The translations under genes were made by a program, and so were the position numbers. A DNA stretch of 64,000 nucleotides from VXPQ01 sp965116435 (GTDB taxonomy: Bacteria > Bacteroidota > Rhodothermia > Rhodothermales > VXPQ01), in contig OZ220686.1 of the NCBI GenBank assembly GCA_965116435.1, positions 434,001 through 498,000 on the forward strand, given 5' to 3'. This document shows, in pieces, positions 44,097 to 53,305 of the stretch (positions are counted from its first letter, which is position 1; every line of letters starts with the position of its first letter). The notes under the pieces were generated by a model that searched no databases, had not been told where the DNA came from, and saw only the letters and a list, made by a program, of their open reading frames with translations.

Positions 44097-44172
44097 ATGC
44101 AGAAGCCGACGGCGTAACCCCCGTAGACCTCATAGACCGCCTCCTCGAAGACAAGACCGCCGCAGGGTAGTC
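44097..44172 (+). pseudogene. Direct repeat DR-2: duplicated 3' fragment of the MoxR gene
   Basis: Identical to 42267-42342, including the MoxR C-terminal coding end and stop codon. It has no promoter or start and is not a gene. It lies 41 bases before the end of the convergent HD phosphodiesterase gene. In the uninterrupted ancestor, the MoxR and HD genes were probably convergent neighbours joined at this site. Confidence 0.9.
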
Positions 44173-44212
44173 GCTTGCGGCAAGGCATCCGCAGTCGATT
44201 AGACCCGGCGCC

Positions 44213-46648
44213 TTACCCGCCGTCCGGCAGGACGGGATCTTCTTCGGGGGCTTCCGGGGCTTCCGGCGGCTCGTCCCGGGCGCTGTCTGCTTTTTCGGGG
44301 AGGGGGCGCGCGGGGTCCTCTTCCTGGCCGGGATACCGGATTCGTATGTGGTGAATCCCAAGGAGTATCGACAAAAAGGTGCCCTTGATCCGGGACAAAT
44401 CGCGGAACGTCAAATCCGTATCGTCCAGCTGCCCGTCCTCAAGGCGGCTCTTCACAATATCATCGATAAGCGATTCCAGGCGCCGGCGCGAAGGGTTGCT
44501 CAGGCTGCGGCTGGCCGCCTCCACCGAATCGGCGAGCATCAGAATGCCCGTCTCCTTCGTATTGGGCCGCGGCCCCGGGTACCGAAACTCGGATTCAAGA
44601 ATGGGCGGGGCCCCTTTTTTGTGCTCCCGGGCCGCCTGCTTGTAGAAAAAGTCCATCCGGGAGGAGCCGTGGTGCATGGCGATAAAATCCAGCACCCGGT
44701 TCGGTATATTGTGTTCCCTGCATTTCTCCAGCCCCTCCTTCACGTGAGACGCAATGATCAAGGCGCTCATGTGCGGCTTCAGATCGTCGTGCGGGTTCGC
44801 GCCCGAACGCTGATTCTCCACGAAATAATTGGGCTTCGCCAACTTGCCGATGTCGTGGTACAACGTCCCGACGCGCAGGAGCAAGGTGTTCGCTCCAATC
44901 GCATCCGCCGCCGCTTCGGCAAGGTTGGCCACCTGCAGGGTATGGTTGAACGTGCCGGGCGCCTCCAGCGACAATTGCTTGAGGAGCGGGTTGTTCATGT
45001 CGGACAGCTCGACCAGCGCCAGGTCGGTGGTAATGCCAAAGGCGCGCTCCGCAATCCACAACAACGGGTAGGCCAATAGCAGAAAAAAGGCGCTGATGCT
45101 GGCGGGAAGCATATCTGCGAAAAACACTTGCCAGGGTTCTCCGAAAAAGATTGCCGTCGCCGAAAGAACGACGAGATACCCCAGGAAAACCATGCCCGCG
45201 CTGATGAAGAATTGTCGCCGGTTGCGAATATCCCGCACGCTGAACACGCCCAGCGCGGACGCCAGAAACGTAGCGAACGTAAACTCAAAATTGTAATGCA
45301 ATAACTGCCCGCCCAGGAACGCCAGGGTCAACGCCGCAAAAATGCCGACGCGCGAATCAAAAATCACGGCGATAAGCACCGGCACAATGGCTACCGGCAC
45401 AATATACATGCGCAAAGACTCGACGCGAACCACGATCGCGAAAACGGCCACCACGATAACGAACAGTACGGCCAGCAACAACAGGCTGCGTTTGTGGGTA
45501 AAAATGCGCCGCCGCAACAGGTACAAATACAGAAAAAAGAGGGAATAGGCGGCCAGAATGATGAGAAACTGGCCAAGCAACACGCGCCACAAAATATTCT
45601 CTCCGCCCCGCTCCTGCCATGCGCGTTCGTACGAAACAAGTTGCGCATAGGCATCCTCCGTGACGCGCCCGCCTTGCTCAACGATCGTTTCGCCCGCGGC
45701 GAACAGGCCCTGGACCGGAGAAATGCGCTGTTCGAGGCGGCGCAGCTCGCGGATGGTTTCCCCCCGAAGATAGATCAGCGAAGGCGTGAAAATCGCCCGG
45801 AAAAAGGCGCCGCCCATGAGGACCGTGAGGCTGTCCTCCTGTTCCTGAAAGCGGTCTTCGGCGTATGCATACGCCTCGTCGAGGCCGTAGGTATTGTCCC
45901 GGTCCCGAACTGTTTCGGTCCGGTTGGCCTCGTCCCGAATCACGATCTGGTCGGACAGGATGCTGTCTCGCGGCACATCCGTCACGCCCACCACAAGAAG
46001 TTGGGAGGCAATCCCCCAGGCCTCGTTCAGCAAGTGCGTATCCGGGTGGCCCCCGGCCGCTTCGGACACGACCGAGGAAGAGGCGCCGGCCGGCAGCCTC
46101 GACGTCCAGTCCGCATGGAGGTCGGCCAGCAACCGCCACTGTTCCTCCGTGATGGCAAGGCGGGACTTCCGGCGCAAATCAAGGTATTGCAGCGAGTCGG
46201 CTTCGGCCTCCGCCGTCTCGCCCGCAAGGCGATGGACGCGATACGCCCTCCATGCCGCAAATACCTCGTCCAGATGCCGGATCAAGGTGTCCCGCCGGGC
46301 CTCCATATCCCGTTGCGCGTCGGGCGCTACGCGAAAATAGGGCGGGGTGTTCTCGCGCAACGCAACCCGTTCCGCTTGCAGTTCCTCCTCCGACTTGTAG
46401 ATGGGGAAATCAAAGGAGGCGACCAGCGCCTCCGCATGCCATTCGTCGCCGACCTCCACGGTGTACTGATACACATTGCTTCTGGGGAAGGCCGCCAGCG
46501 TCAGCAAGACCAGCGCAAGCAACACGCCGCCCATGTACATCCAGCCGGCGTTCCCCGGCCCCCCTTCGTCCGCCAACCCCTTTTCAAGCCGGGTCCCTAC
46601 GGGGCGAGGTTTCCTTTTCCATAGACCAGCGACGCGCAATCGTTTCAT
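44213..46648 (-). CDS. 7TM-HD family phosphodiesterase (PgpH type)
   Basis: Predicted 811-residue membrane protein. One membrane segment near residue 40, then an extracytoplasmic 7TMR-HDED-like domain of ~280 residues, seven membrane segments (residues ~365-560) and a cytoplasmic HD domain with HDIGK near 598, plus NHTLQVANLAEAAA and MHHGSSRMDFFY. PgpH relatives hydrolyse cyclic di-AMP to pApA. The acidic Pro/Glu tail is variable. Start at 46648 (MKRLRVAGL). A diadenylate cyclase gene is not in the window. Confidence 0.9.
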   Translation of the reverse strand: MKRLRVAGLWKRKPRPVGTRLEKGLADEGGPGNAGWMYMGGVLLALVLLTLAAFPRSNVYQYTVEVGDEWHAEALVASFDFPIYKSEEELQAERVALRENTPPYFRVAPDAQRDMEARRDTLIRHLDEVFAAWRAYRVHRLAGETAEAEADSLQYLDLRRKSRLAITEEQWRLLADLHADWTSRLPAGASSSVVSEAAGGHPDTHLLNEAWGIASQLLVVGVTDVPRDSILSDQIVIRDEANRTETVRDRDNTYGLDEAYAYAEDRFQEQEDSLTVLMGGAFFRAIFTPSLIYLRGETIRELRRLEQRISPVQGLFAAGETIVEQGGRVTEDAYAQLVSYERAWQERGGENILWRVLLGQFLIILAAYSLFFLYLYLLRRRIFTHKRSLLLLAVLFVIVVAVFAIVVRVESLRMYIVPVAIVPVLIAVIFDSRVGIFAALTLAFLGGQLLHYNFEFTFATFLASALGVFSVRDIRNRRQFFISAGMVFLGYLVVLSATAIFFGEPWQVFFADMLPASISAFFLLLAYPLLWIAERAFGITTDLALVELSDMNNPLLKQLSLEAPGTFNHTLQVANLAEAAADAIGANTLLLRVGTLYHDIGKLAKPNYFVENQRSGANPHDDLKPHMSALIIASHVKEGLEKCREHNIPNRVLDFIAMHHGSSRMDFFYKQAAREHKKGAPPILESEFRYPGPRPNTKETGILMLADSVEAASRSLSNPSRRRLESLIDDIVKSRLEDGQLDDTDLTFRDLSRIKGTFLSILLGIHHIRIRYPGQEEDPARPLPEKADSARDEPPEAPEAPEEDPVLPDGG

Positions 46649-46757
46649 GGTTTCATGGGGGACACCGTCCGGGGTAGATTCGCAGCAGATGGATTCTGCG
46701 CCGCCCGGTCCAGTCCCACGCACCCTGCGAGGACTGCGAGAAGCGTTGCGGGCGTAA

Positions 46758-48290
46758 TCAGCGTATCCTATGCCGCAAGGAAAGCAGGGATCCCAACACG
46801 AGGCAAAGACCCGCGCCGATCGCCGTATACCAGGGCCAGGCTATGGCGCGAAGCCCCTCCCGGGCCACCACCTCGTCGCCGGGCATGAACGAAACGATCC
46901 ACCCCGTCTCCGGATGATGCCAGACGGAGAAAATCACCCAAACCATGGCCACAACCGTAACAGCGAAGGAAAGCACCGCATCCGTCTGGTTCGACGCCTT
47001 GTTGCACAGGCCCAGCAGGAAAACCCCCAGCAACCCGCCGTACGTAAACGAAGCGATAGCCAGCCCGAGTTCGACGACCGGATTGTCCCGGTTCTCGAAA
47101 AGCGTGGCGAAGAAAATAAATACCAATCCCCAGAAAACGGTAAACAGGCGGGACAAGAACAAGGCCCGATCCGGCTCCGTAGCCCTGCCCCGAATGCGCT
47201 CGAACAAATCGAACATGGAGGACGAGGCCAGGGAATTGAGCGACGACGAAAGCGTGCTCATGGCCGCCGCCACAATCCCGGCCAGCAACAACCCGGACAG
47301 GCCTGGAGGCAGCCCCTCGATAATGAATTTCGGGAAAATCTCGTCGCCCCTCGAAAGGCCGAGGTCCGCTACGGACGCGCCCCCATAGTAGACCCAAAGC
47401 AACAACCCCACCAGCAGAAACAGCGCAAACTGCACGAAAACCACGGCGGAGGACCCGATAAGCGCCTTCTTGCTGTCCTCCACGTTCCGGCAGGTAAGCA
47501 GCCGCTGCACGATCAGTTGATCCGTACCGTGCGAGGCCATGGAAAACACCGCCCCGCCCGCCACAGCCGTCACAAACGCGTAGGGAGACGTAATCCAGGT
47601 CGAGATCGCGCCTCCGGAAAAATACAATACCTGCGTCTTGCCGACTTCGGACGCCTGCGCCCACCAGTCGTCGGGCATGTATCCAGACAGCACCATCACT
47701 GCCGCCGCCGCGCCGCCAAGGTATACCGCCATCTGCACGACGTCCATCCATATGACCGCCTTGATGCCTCCAATCAGGGTATAGACAATCGTCAGGAGGG
47801 AAATCGCCGCAATAATCGCGGCGTAGGATATATCCAGGCCTGCCGTGGCCGCAATGACTTTCAGGGGAATGGCCGTGGCGAAGAGGCGTACGCCGTCCGC
47901 AAGCAGGCGCGTGAGAAGAAACGTGGCCGACGCCGTACTCCGCATCACGTCCCCGTACCGCTGCCCAAGCAACGCATAGGCCGTGGTCAATTCTCCCTGA
48001 AAATACTTCGGAAGGAAAAAGATGGAAACGGCTATTCTGCCCAGCAAATACCCAAAGGTGAGTTGCAGAAACGTAAGGCTGCCGCCGTACGCCACCGCCG
48101 GAATGCCGATCACGGTCAGCGTACTCGTTTCGGTGGCCACCACCGAAAAACAGACCGCCCACCAGGGCAAATCCCGATTCCCCAGAAAATAATCCGTGGC
48201 GCTCCGTTGCCGTCCACCGGCCTTCACGCCAAACGCCACGACGCCAGCCAGATACAGAACGATCACCACGTAATCAAGCAGGGTAAGCAT
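46758..48290 (-). CDS. Sodium:solute symporter family protein
   Basis: Predicted 510-residue inner-membrane transporter of the SSS family with about 13 hydrophobic segments. N-terminal DYVVIVLYLAGVVAFGVKAG and RSATDYFLGNRDLPWW match the family; ATETSTLTVIGIPAVAYGG and a central GGIKAVIWMDVVQ are also typical. The substrate (sugar, amino acid or other) is not evident. It lies between ligA and the HD gene, same strand. Confidence 0.92.
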   Translation of the reverse strand: MLTLLDYVVIVLYLAGVVAFGVKAGGRQRSATDYFLGNRDLPWWAVCFSVVATETSTLTVIGIPAVAYGGSLTFLQLTFGYLLGRIAVSIFFLPKYFQGELTTAYALLGQRYGDVMRSTASATFLLTRLLADGVRLFATAIPLKVIAATAGLDISYAAIIAAISLLTIVYTLIGGIKAVIWMDVVQMAVYLGGAAAAVMVLSGYMPDDWWAQASEVGKTQVLYFSGGAISTWITSPYAFVTAVAGGAVFSMASHGTDQLIVQRLLTCRNVEDSKKALIGSSAVVFVQFALFLLVGLLLWVYYGGASVADLGLSRGDEIFPKFIIEGLPPGLSGLLLAGIVAAAMSTLSSSLNSLASSSMFDLFERIRGRATEPDRALFLSRLFTVFWGLVFIFFATLFENRDNPVVELGLAIASFTYGGLLGVFLLGLCNKASNQTDAVLSFAVTVVAMVWVIFSVWHHPETGWIVSFMPGDEVVAREGLRAIAWPWYTAIGAGLCLVLGSLLSLRHRIR

Positions 48291-48330
48291 CGGGCCGTTT
48301 ATTTAGTATGGGTGTAGTATGCGGTCAGAA

Positions 48331-50457
48331 TTATGCGTCGAGAAGGGTCAGGAGTTGGGCTTCGTCGAGCACGGAAATCCCCAGTTCGGTCGCCCGCTGG
48401 CGCTTCGATCCGGCGTTTTCGCCCGCCACGACATAGTCCGTATTCCGGCTTACGCTGCCGACGACGCGCCCCCCGGCTTGCCTGATGCGCGCCTGCGCTT
48501 CTTGCCTGGTAAAGGTCGGCAACGCGCCGGTAAGCACGAACGTCTTGCCGCTCGCCGCGCCGCCGTGCTCCCCTTCCCGCGGCGCTTCCTCCGGCAATCG
48601 CTCCGTATTCACGCCAAGCTCCTGCAAGCGGCGCACCAGGTCCCGGTTCGCCTCGACGGCAAACCAGCTCGCCACGCTCCGGGCAATGACCTCGCCCACG
48701 CCGTTCACCTGCCCGATCTCTTCTTCGGAGGCCTCGGCAAGCGCTTCGAGCGAAGCATACCGGACTACCAGCAATTCCGCCGTGGTGCGTCCCACATGGC
48801 GAATGCCCAGCCCGAACAAAAGGCGGGCAAGGGGGCGCTTTTTGGACGCCTCGATGCCTTCCAGCACATTCTCCGCCCGTTTTTCGGCGAAAAGCCAAAG
48901 GCTCAGCAACTGTTCGGAGGTCAGCGAATACAAATCCGCAAGATTGCTCACCAGGCCCTCTTCCACAAGCGTTACCGCCAGTTTCGAGCCCAGCCACTCG
49001 ATATCCATGGCGCCCCGGCTCGCAAAATGTTCTACGAGCCGGATGAACTGCGCGGGACAGTCGATGGATACGCAGTAGCTATCCACCTCGTCCTCGAACG
49101 TATGCAGTTCGCTGCCGCACGCCGGGCAATGCGAAGGCATGTCCCACGCCTCTTCCTTCCCTGACCGCGCTTCCGGAATGGGCTTCACCACCTGCGGAAT
49201 GACGTCTCCGGCGCGCTTTATGATCACCCGATCCCCTATGCGGATATCCCGGTCCCGAATGTAATCCGCATTGTGCAGGGTGGCGCTGGACACAGTGACC
49301 CCTGCGACCTGCACCGGCTCAAGCACCGCTTCCGGCTTGATGACGCCCGTCCTCCCCACGCTCATGCGGATATCGTTCAGCACCGTGGTTTCTTCCTGGG
49401 CGGGAAATTTGCAGGCCACCGCCCAGCGCGGCGCATTCGATACGGAACCCAGTGCTTGCTGCCAGTCGAACCGGTCTATCTTGACCACCAGCCCATCGAT
49501 CTCGTAATCCAACTCCTCGCGTTTGCTCAGCCATTCTTCGTAGAAGGCTTGCACGTCTTCGATCGAATCCAGCAGCTCGGCATGTTCGCTTACGGGAAAA
49601 CCATAGTCCCGGAGCCGGGCGAGCATTTCGGATTGCCGCTGCGGGAGCGGCTCCATCCCCTCCACCGGCCCCACGCCGTACGCCACGAACGACAAGGGCC
49701 GCGAGGCGGTAATCGACGAATCGAGCTGGCGTACGCTCCCCGCCGCGGCGTTTCGGGGGTTCGCATGCAGCTTTTCGTCGGCGCGGGCCGCGGCGGCGTT
49801 CAAGCGTTCGAAATCCGAATTGCAAATGTAAATCTCCCCGCGCACCTCCATGCGCTCCGGCGCGGAACTCCCGGTCGGCGACGGCAGCGCGGGAATGGAC
49901 AAGGGAATGGACGAAATGGTGCGCACATTGGGCGTTACGTTCTCCCCCGCTGCGCCGTCGCCGCGCGTGACCCCCAGCGTCAGTTTGCCCTTTTCGTACG
50001 TGAGCGCCACAGCGATGCCGTCCATCTTCGGCTCCACGCTCATGTGGGGGCGCAAGGCGTCCTCCCCGAAGCGGCTCTGGAGCCCCCGTACGCACCGGTC
50101 ATACCAGGCATTCAGTTCGCCGGTATCGAAGGCTTTTCCCAGAGACAGCATGGCCGCCGGGTGACGAACCCGTTCGAACCGGTCCATCGGGGCGGAACCC
50201 GTACGATGCGTGGGCGAATCCGGGGTCGTCAGGTCCGGGTAGCACGCTTCGACCTGCTCCAGCGCCCGGAAAAGCCGGTCATACTCGCTGTCCGACACGA
50301 CCGGGGCGTCCAGCGTATGGTATTGCCGGTCGTGGGCGTTCAGCAAGGGCCGCAACGCGCTCGCAAGGTCCGCCGCCTCGTCGTGCGACAAGGCCTGCAC
50401 ATCGACCGACGCCAGGCGCGCCAAAACCTTGTGAGATGCATCGACAAGGTTCTTCAT
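48331..50457 (-). CDS. ligA: NAD-dependent DNA ligase LigA
   Basis: Predicted 708-residue replicative ligase. Ia domain with DAPVVSDSEYDRLFRALE; adenylation domain with catalytic lysine in EPKMDGIAVAL near residue 142 and GDGAAGENVTPN; OB fold (GRTGVIKPEAVLEPVQVAGVTV); four-cysteine zinc finger (CPACGSEL ... CVSIDCP); HhH domain; C-terminal BRCT domain (TGALPTFTRQEAQARIRQAGG). Full length and intact. About 34 bases downstream of the RodZ-like gene. Confidence 0.97.
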   Translation of the reverse strand: MKNLVDASHKVLARLASVDVQALSHDEAADLASALRPLLNAHDRQYHTLDAPVVSDSEYDRLFRALEQVEACYPDLTTPDSPTHRTGSAPMDRFERVRHPAAMLSLGKAFDTGELNAWYDRCVRGLQSRFGEDALRPHMSVEPKMDGIAVALTYEKGKLTLGVTRGDGAAGENVTPNVRTISSIPLSIPALPSPTGSSAPERMEVRGEIYICNSDFERLNAAAARADEKLHANPRNAAAGSVRQLDSSITASRPLSFVAYGVGPVEGMEPLPQRQSEMLARLRDYGFPVSEHAELLDSIEDVQAFYEEWLSKREELDYEIDGLVVKIDRFDWQQALGSVSNAPRWAVACKFPAQEETTVLNDIRMSVGRTGVIKPEAVLEPVQVAGVTVSSATLHNADYIRDRDIRIGDRVIIKRAGDVIPQVVKPIPEARSGKEEAWDMPSHCPACGSELHTFEDEVDSYCVSIDCPAQFIRLVEHFASRGAMDIEWLGSKLAVTLVEEGLVSNLADLYSLTSEQLLSLWLFAEKRAENVLEGIEASKKRPLARLLFGLGIRHVGRTTAELLVVRYASLEALAEASEEEIGQVNGVGEVIARSVASWFAVEANRDLVRRLQELGVNTERLPEEAPREGEHGGAASGKTFVLTGALPTFTRQEAQARIRQAGGRVVGSVSRNTDYVVAGENAGSKRQRATELGISVLDEAQLLTLLDA

Positions 50458-50490
50458 GAGAGAACATGGAAACGCCCGGCGGGCCGGACG

Positions 50491-51516
50491 CTATCGTGAA
50501 AGGGAAGAAAACCAGGACGCCAGCGCAGTGCGCTCGAGGAGGGCCGAATCCTGGCCCGCAGGCCGCGATAACGGATAGGCTACGCCTTCCACGTGCACCG
50601 TAACGCTATCGAGTTGCTGCTCCAGGAGCATGCGATCCGCCATGCGGAACGTTTGCGCATCGCCGCGCTCGATCCAGTACGGGCGGCGGATGTCGTCATC
50701 CAGCGTTACCCGGATCGGCCCGGCGGACCCCTTGTCCGCCACAATCGTAATGGCGAGCGTGTCGGGCAGGGGCAATCCGAACGCCTCGTTCGCCCCGGTC
50801 GTCGCAGGGTCGGAGGCTGTTTGCGCAGCCGGAGACGGAACCTGGGCCGCCTCGTCCGCGCCAAACATCACCCTCGACAGATTCCAGATAACCAGCCCGA
50901 TCACTATGACAAGCAAGCCGACGAATATCCATCGGGCGTCCAGTTTGCCTACGGGTTGGGAGAACGCCTTTCGGCCTGCAGAACTACTGTCCCGTGCCGG
51001 GATGCGCCCGGAAGGCGCCCGGGAGGGCGCGGACGCAACGGGGGCCTCGGGAGGGGGTTTCGGGGGGGCTTCCGGCGGCAGCGCCATGACCGCCGGTTCG
51101 TCGGATTCTTCAGAAGCGTCCTCGGCAGGAGGCTCCGGGGCGGCTTCCGGCGCGGAGCGCTTGGCGTCGTTGCTTGCGGGCGCATCCTTTTCCGAAGACG
51201 ATTTTTCTTCGCCGGACTTGTCCAGATACTCCCGGGCCAGCGAACCGTCGTATTTGCCCTGTATGGCCCGCTCTAACGCCTTCAGCGCCCTCGTTCCATC
51301 GATGCCGATACGCGTAGCGTATTCGCGCACAAAGAGCCGGATGTAGACATTGTTGAATTGAGGATGGTCGATCAGCGCGTCGTGCTCGAAACGCTTGATC
51401 AAGTCGTACGCCATCCGGGTGGCCTCGTGTATATCCGTCAGGGAAACGCTGCGCGCCCTGCGGATGCTGCACAGGTCCCGGGCAAACCGTTTTCCGTGTT
51501 CGACTTCGCCAGACAT
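50491..51516 (-). CDS. RodZ-like helix-turn-helix membrane protein
   Basis: Predicted 341-residue protein. Residues 1-90 form an HTH_25-type domain (FARDLCSIRRARSVSLTDIHEATRM, VREYATRIGIDGTRAL). A long Glu/Ala/Pro-rich linker follows, one membrane segment (IFVGLLVIVIGLVIWNL, about residue 200), and a C-terminal beta-rich domain resembling DUF4115 (SAGPIRVTLDDDIRRPYWIERGDAQTF). This is the RodZ layout, which couples MreB to cell-wall elongation. No mre genes are adjacent. Confidence 0.8.
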   Translation of the reverse strand: MSGEVEHGKRFARDLCSIRRARSVSLTDIHEATRMAYDLIKRFEHDALIDHPQFNNVYIRLFVREYATRIGIDGTRALKALERAIQGKYDGSLAREYLDKSGEEKSSSEKDAPASNDAKRSAPEAAPEPPAEDASEESDEPAVMALPPEAPPKPPPEAPVASAPSRAPSGRIPARDSSSAGRKAFSQPVGKLDARWIFVGLLVIVIGLVIWNLSRVMFGADEAAQVPSPAAQTASDPATTGANEAFGLPLPDTLAITIVADKGSAGPIRVTLDDDIRRPYWIERGDAQTFRMADRMLLEQQLDSVTVHVEGVAYPLSRPAGQDSALLERTALASWFSSLSR

Positions 51517-51705
51517 GAGTAGGGGTGTCTAAAGGATAGGCTGAGTCCGCCAAGATAACGAAGCCGAAAGGCCCGAAAAAACGAAATCGAAACAAAGGTG
51601 GGGAATATCTTCCCCGCACAGAATGTTCCGGCGCCGGATCCGCTTTTTGCGGTTTGCGTATGAGTCTTTGGCGGGGCGGTTTTACCGCATGCCGCCAAGC
51701 GCCGC

Positions 51706-51778
<73 letters not shown>

Positions 51779-51923
51779 CACGACGCCTGCCGGGACGCCC
51801 GCAGCATGACCGCCTGGCTTCCAGGCCGGCCGGACCTCGCTGGACCTGCCTGCTCTCTGCTCCTGTCGGCGCCTGTCTGTACGACGCTTCCCGGGCGCCC
51901 GCGCCATGCCCGGGAGAAATTTT

Positions 51924-52382
51924 TCAGTCGCACGCTTGCCGCCTGGCGCCCGGCGTTCCCGGCGCAGCCGTTTCCTGCTCCTCCCCTGCGGAAAGCAACG
52001 TTGCGCCGTCGAGTTTCGCGGTTTTTCTGTTGAACGTGCACAGCGTCCGTGCGCCGGCTCGTTTCGCCGCCGACAGCAGCATCAGATCGGCGAAGGACGC
52101 ACTCCCCTCGCGATACTGCATGGCGGCGCGCGCCACATCCCGGCTCGCCTCCACGACCACATGCTCGGTCGCCGTCAGGTCTTCCAGCGCCGTAGCGATT
52201 TCGTCCCGGGAATACCGGTACGCCCGCTCCAGCACCCAGACGAGCTCGACCGCCACTTCCCGGCACACAAAACCGGGGGCTTCCCGGGAAAGAGATTCCA
52301 GCGCCTCGCGGGCCGCCGCGGCCTGACCCGGATCGTCGCAGACCAGGTACCGGACCAATACGTTCGTGTCGAGAGCAATCAT
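51924..52382 (-). CDS. PIN-domain toxin (VapC type)
   Basis: Predicted 152-residue endoribonuclease-fold protein. The PIN acidic residues are visible: D5 in MIALDTNVLVRYL, E in REVAVELVWVL, and the pair in GSASFADLMLLSAAK. The tail runs about 20 residues past the usual VapC end. It starts 4 bases before the antitoxin stop, which is the usual VapBC overlap. Typical VapC targets are initiator tRNA or rRNA loops; the target here is unknown. Confidence 0.88.
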   Translation of the reverse strand: MIALDTNVLVRYLVCDDPGQAAAAREALESLSREAPGFVCREVAVELVWVLERAYRYSRDEIATALEDLTATEHVVVEASRDVARAAMQYREGSASFADLMLLSAAKRAGARTLCTFNRKTAKLDGATLLSAGEEQETAAPGTPGARRQACD

Positions 52383-52612
52383 GGCGCACAGGCCCCCGAA
52401 GCCGTCGCTTCATCCATTTCTTCGAGAGATACCACCGGACCTTCGCGCTTCAGGGCCCCGAAAAGCCGCTGAATCGGGCGCACCGGCATGATGCGCACCT
52501 CGTCCTCAACCACCAGGAAACGCACCTCGTCCCCTGCCTTGACCCCAAGCGCTTTACGAATGGGCTTTGGTAGGGTTATTTGCCCTTTGCTGGAAATTAC
52601 AGACGTATGCAT
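52379..52612 (-). CDS. AbrB/MazE-type antitoxin (VapB role)
   Basis: Predicted 77-residue swapped-hairpin DNA-binding protein (SSKGQITLPKPIRKALGVKAGDEVRFLV). The C-terminal ~30 residues (PIQRLFGALKREGPVVSLEEMDE) should bind and block the PIN toxin. It precedes and overlaps the toxin gene by 4 bases. Such antitoxins autorepress; the AT-rich leader with repeated CAAAATACG is a candidate operator. Confidence 0.88.
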   Translation of the reverse strand: MHTSVISSKGQITLPKPIRKALGVKAGDEVRFLVVEDEVRIMPVRPIQRLFGALKREGPVVSLEEMDEATASGACAP

Positions 52613-52735
52613 GACGTTTAGGAGTTTGACTTACTTTTCAGGAATTTCTTTACTTATTGCAAAATACGGGAAAAAATATTAAAAGTAAAATTTTTTGGGA
52701 AAAGTATTACAAAATACGTATTTCCTTACCTTCCA
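52613..52735 (-). promoter_or_regulatory. AT-rich control region of the toxin-antitoxin pair
   Basis: About 120 bases of strongly AT-rich sequence in a GC-rich neighbourhood. CAAAATACG occurs twice (52661-52669 and 52711-52719, 50 bp apart), the second extending into the palindrome AAATACGTATTT. Runs of A and T lie between. This is likely the promoter and autoregulatory operator of the downstream antitoxin gene. No specific promoter box is assigned. Confidence 0.55.
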
Positions 52736-52742
52736 GTGGCCT

Positions 52743-53300
52743 CTTCCTGGTCCTGCGTTGCGCTGACAAGCGCCCCGCGTCTCGCCGTAGGCCGGGAGCC
52801 GGGCGCGGATGCGCCCTTCCTGGTCCCGCGTTGCCCTGGCAAGTGCCCCGCGTCTCGCCGTGGGCCGAGAGCCGGGCGCGGATATGCCCTTCCTGGTCCT
52901 GCGTTGCGCTGACAAGCGCCCCGCGTCTCGCCGTGGGCCGAGAGCCGGGCGAGGATGCGCCCTTCCTGGTCCTGCGTTGCGCTGGCAAGCGCCCCGCGTC
53001 TCGCCGTGGGCCGAGAGCCGGGCGCGGATGCGCCCTTCCTGGTCCCGCGTTGCACTGACAAGCGCCCCGCGTCTCGCCGTGGGCCGGGAGCCGGGCGCGG
53101 ATGCGCCCTTCCTGGTCCCGCGTTGCGCTGGCAAGCGCCCCGCGTCTCGCCGTGGGCCGTGGGCCGGGAGCGGATGCGCCCTTACTGGTCCCGCGTTGCG
53201 CTGGCAAGCGCCCCGCGTCTCGCCTTGGGCCGAGAGCCGGGAGCGGATGCGCCCTTACTGGTCCGCGTTGCACTTGGCAAGCGCCCCGCAGGGCACGCCC
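52743..53300. repeat. 73-bp tandem array (about 7.6 copies)
   Basis: A unit containing TTCCTGGTCC, GCGTTGCGCTG, CAAGCGCCCCGCG and GGGCCGAGAGCCGGG recurs with an exact 73-bp period. The CGCCCCGC block falls at 52771, 52844, 52917, 52990, 53063, 53136, 53209 and 53282. Copies differ by a few substitutions. Because 73 is not a multiple of 3, long open frames cross the array but are by-products. It abuts the channel gene's 3' end. Confidence 0.95.
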
Positions 53301-53305
53301 CGCCG

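Noticed and set aside
52743..53300. Possible CRISPR array
   Set aside because: Units are contiguous 73-bp repeats with no unique spacers and no cas genes nearby.
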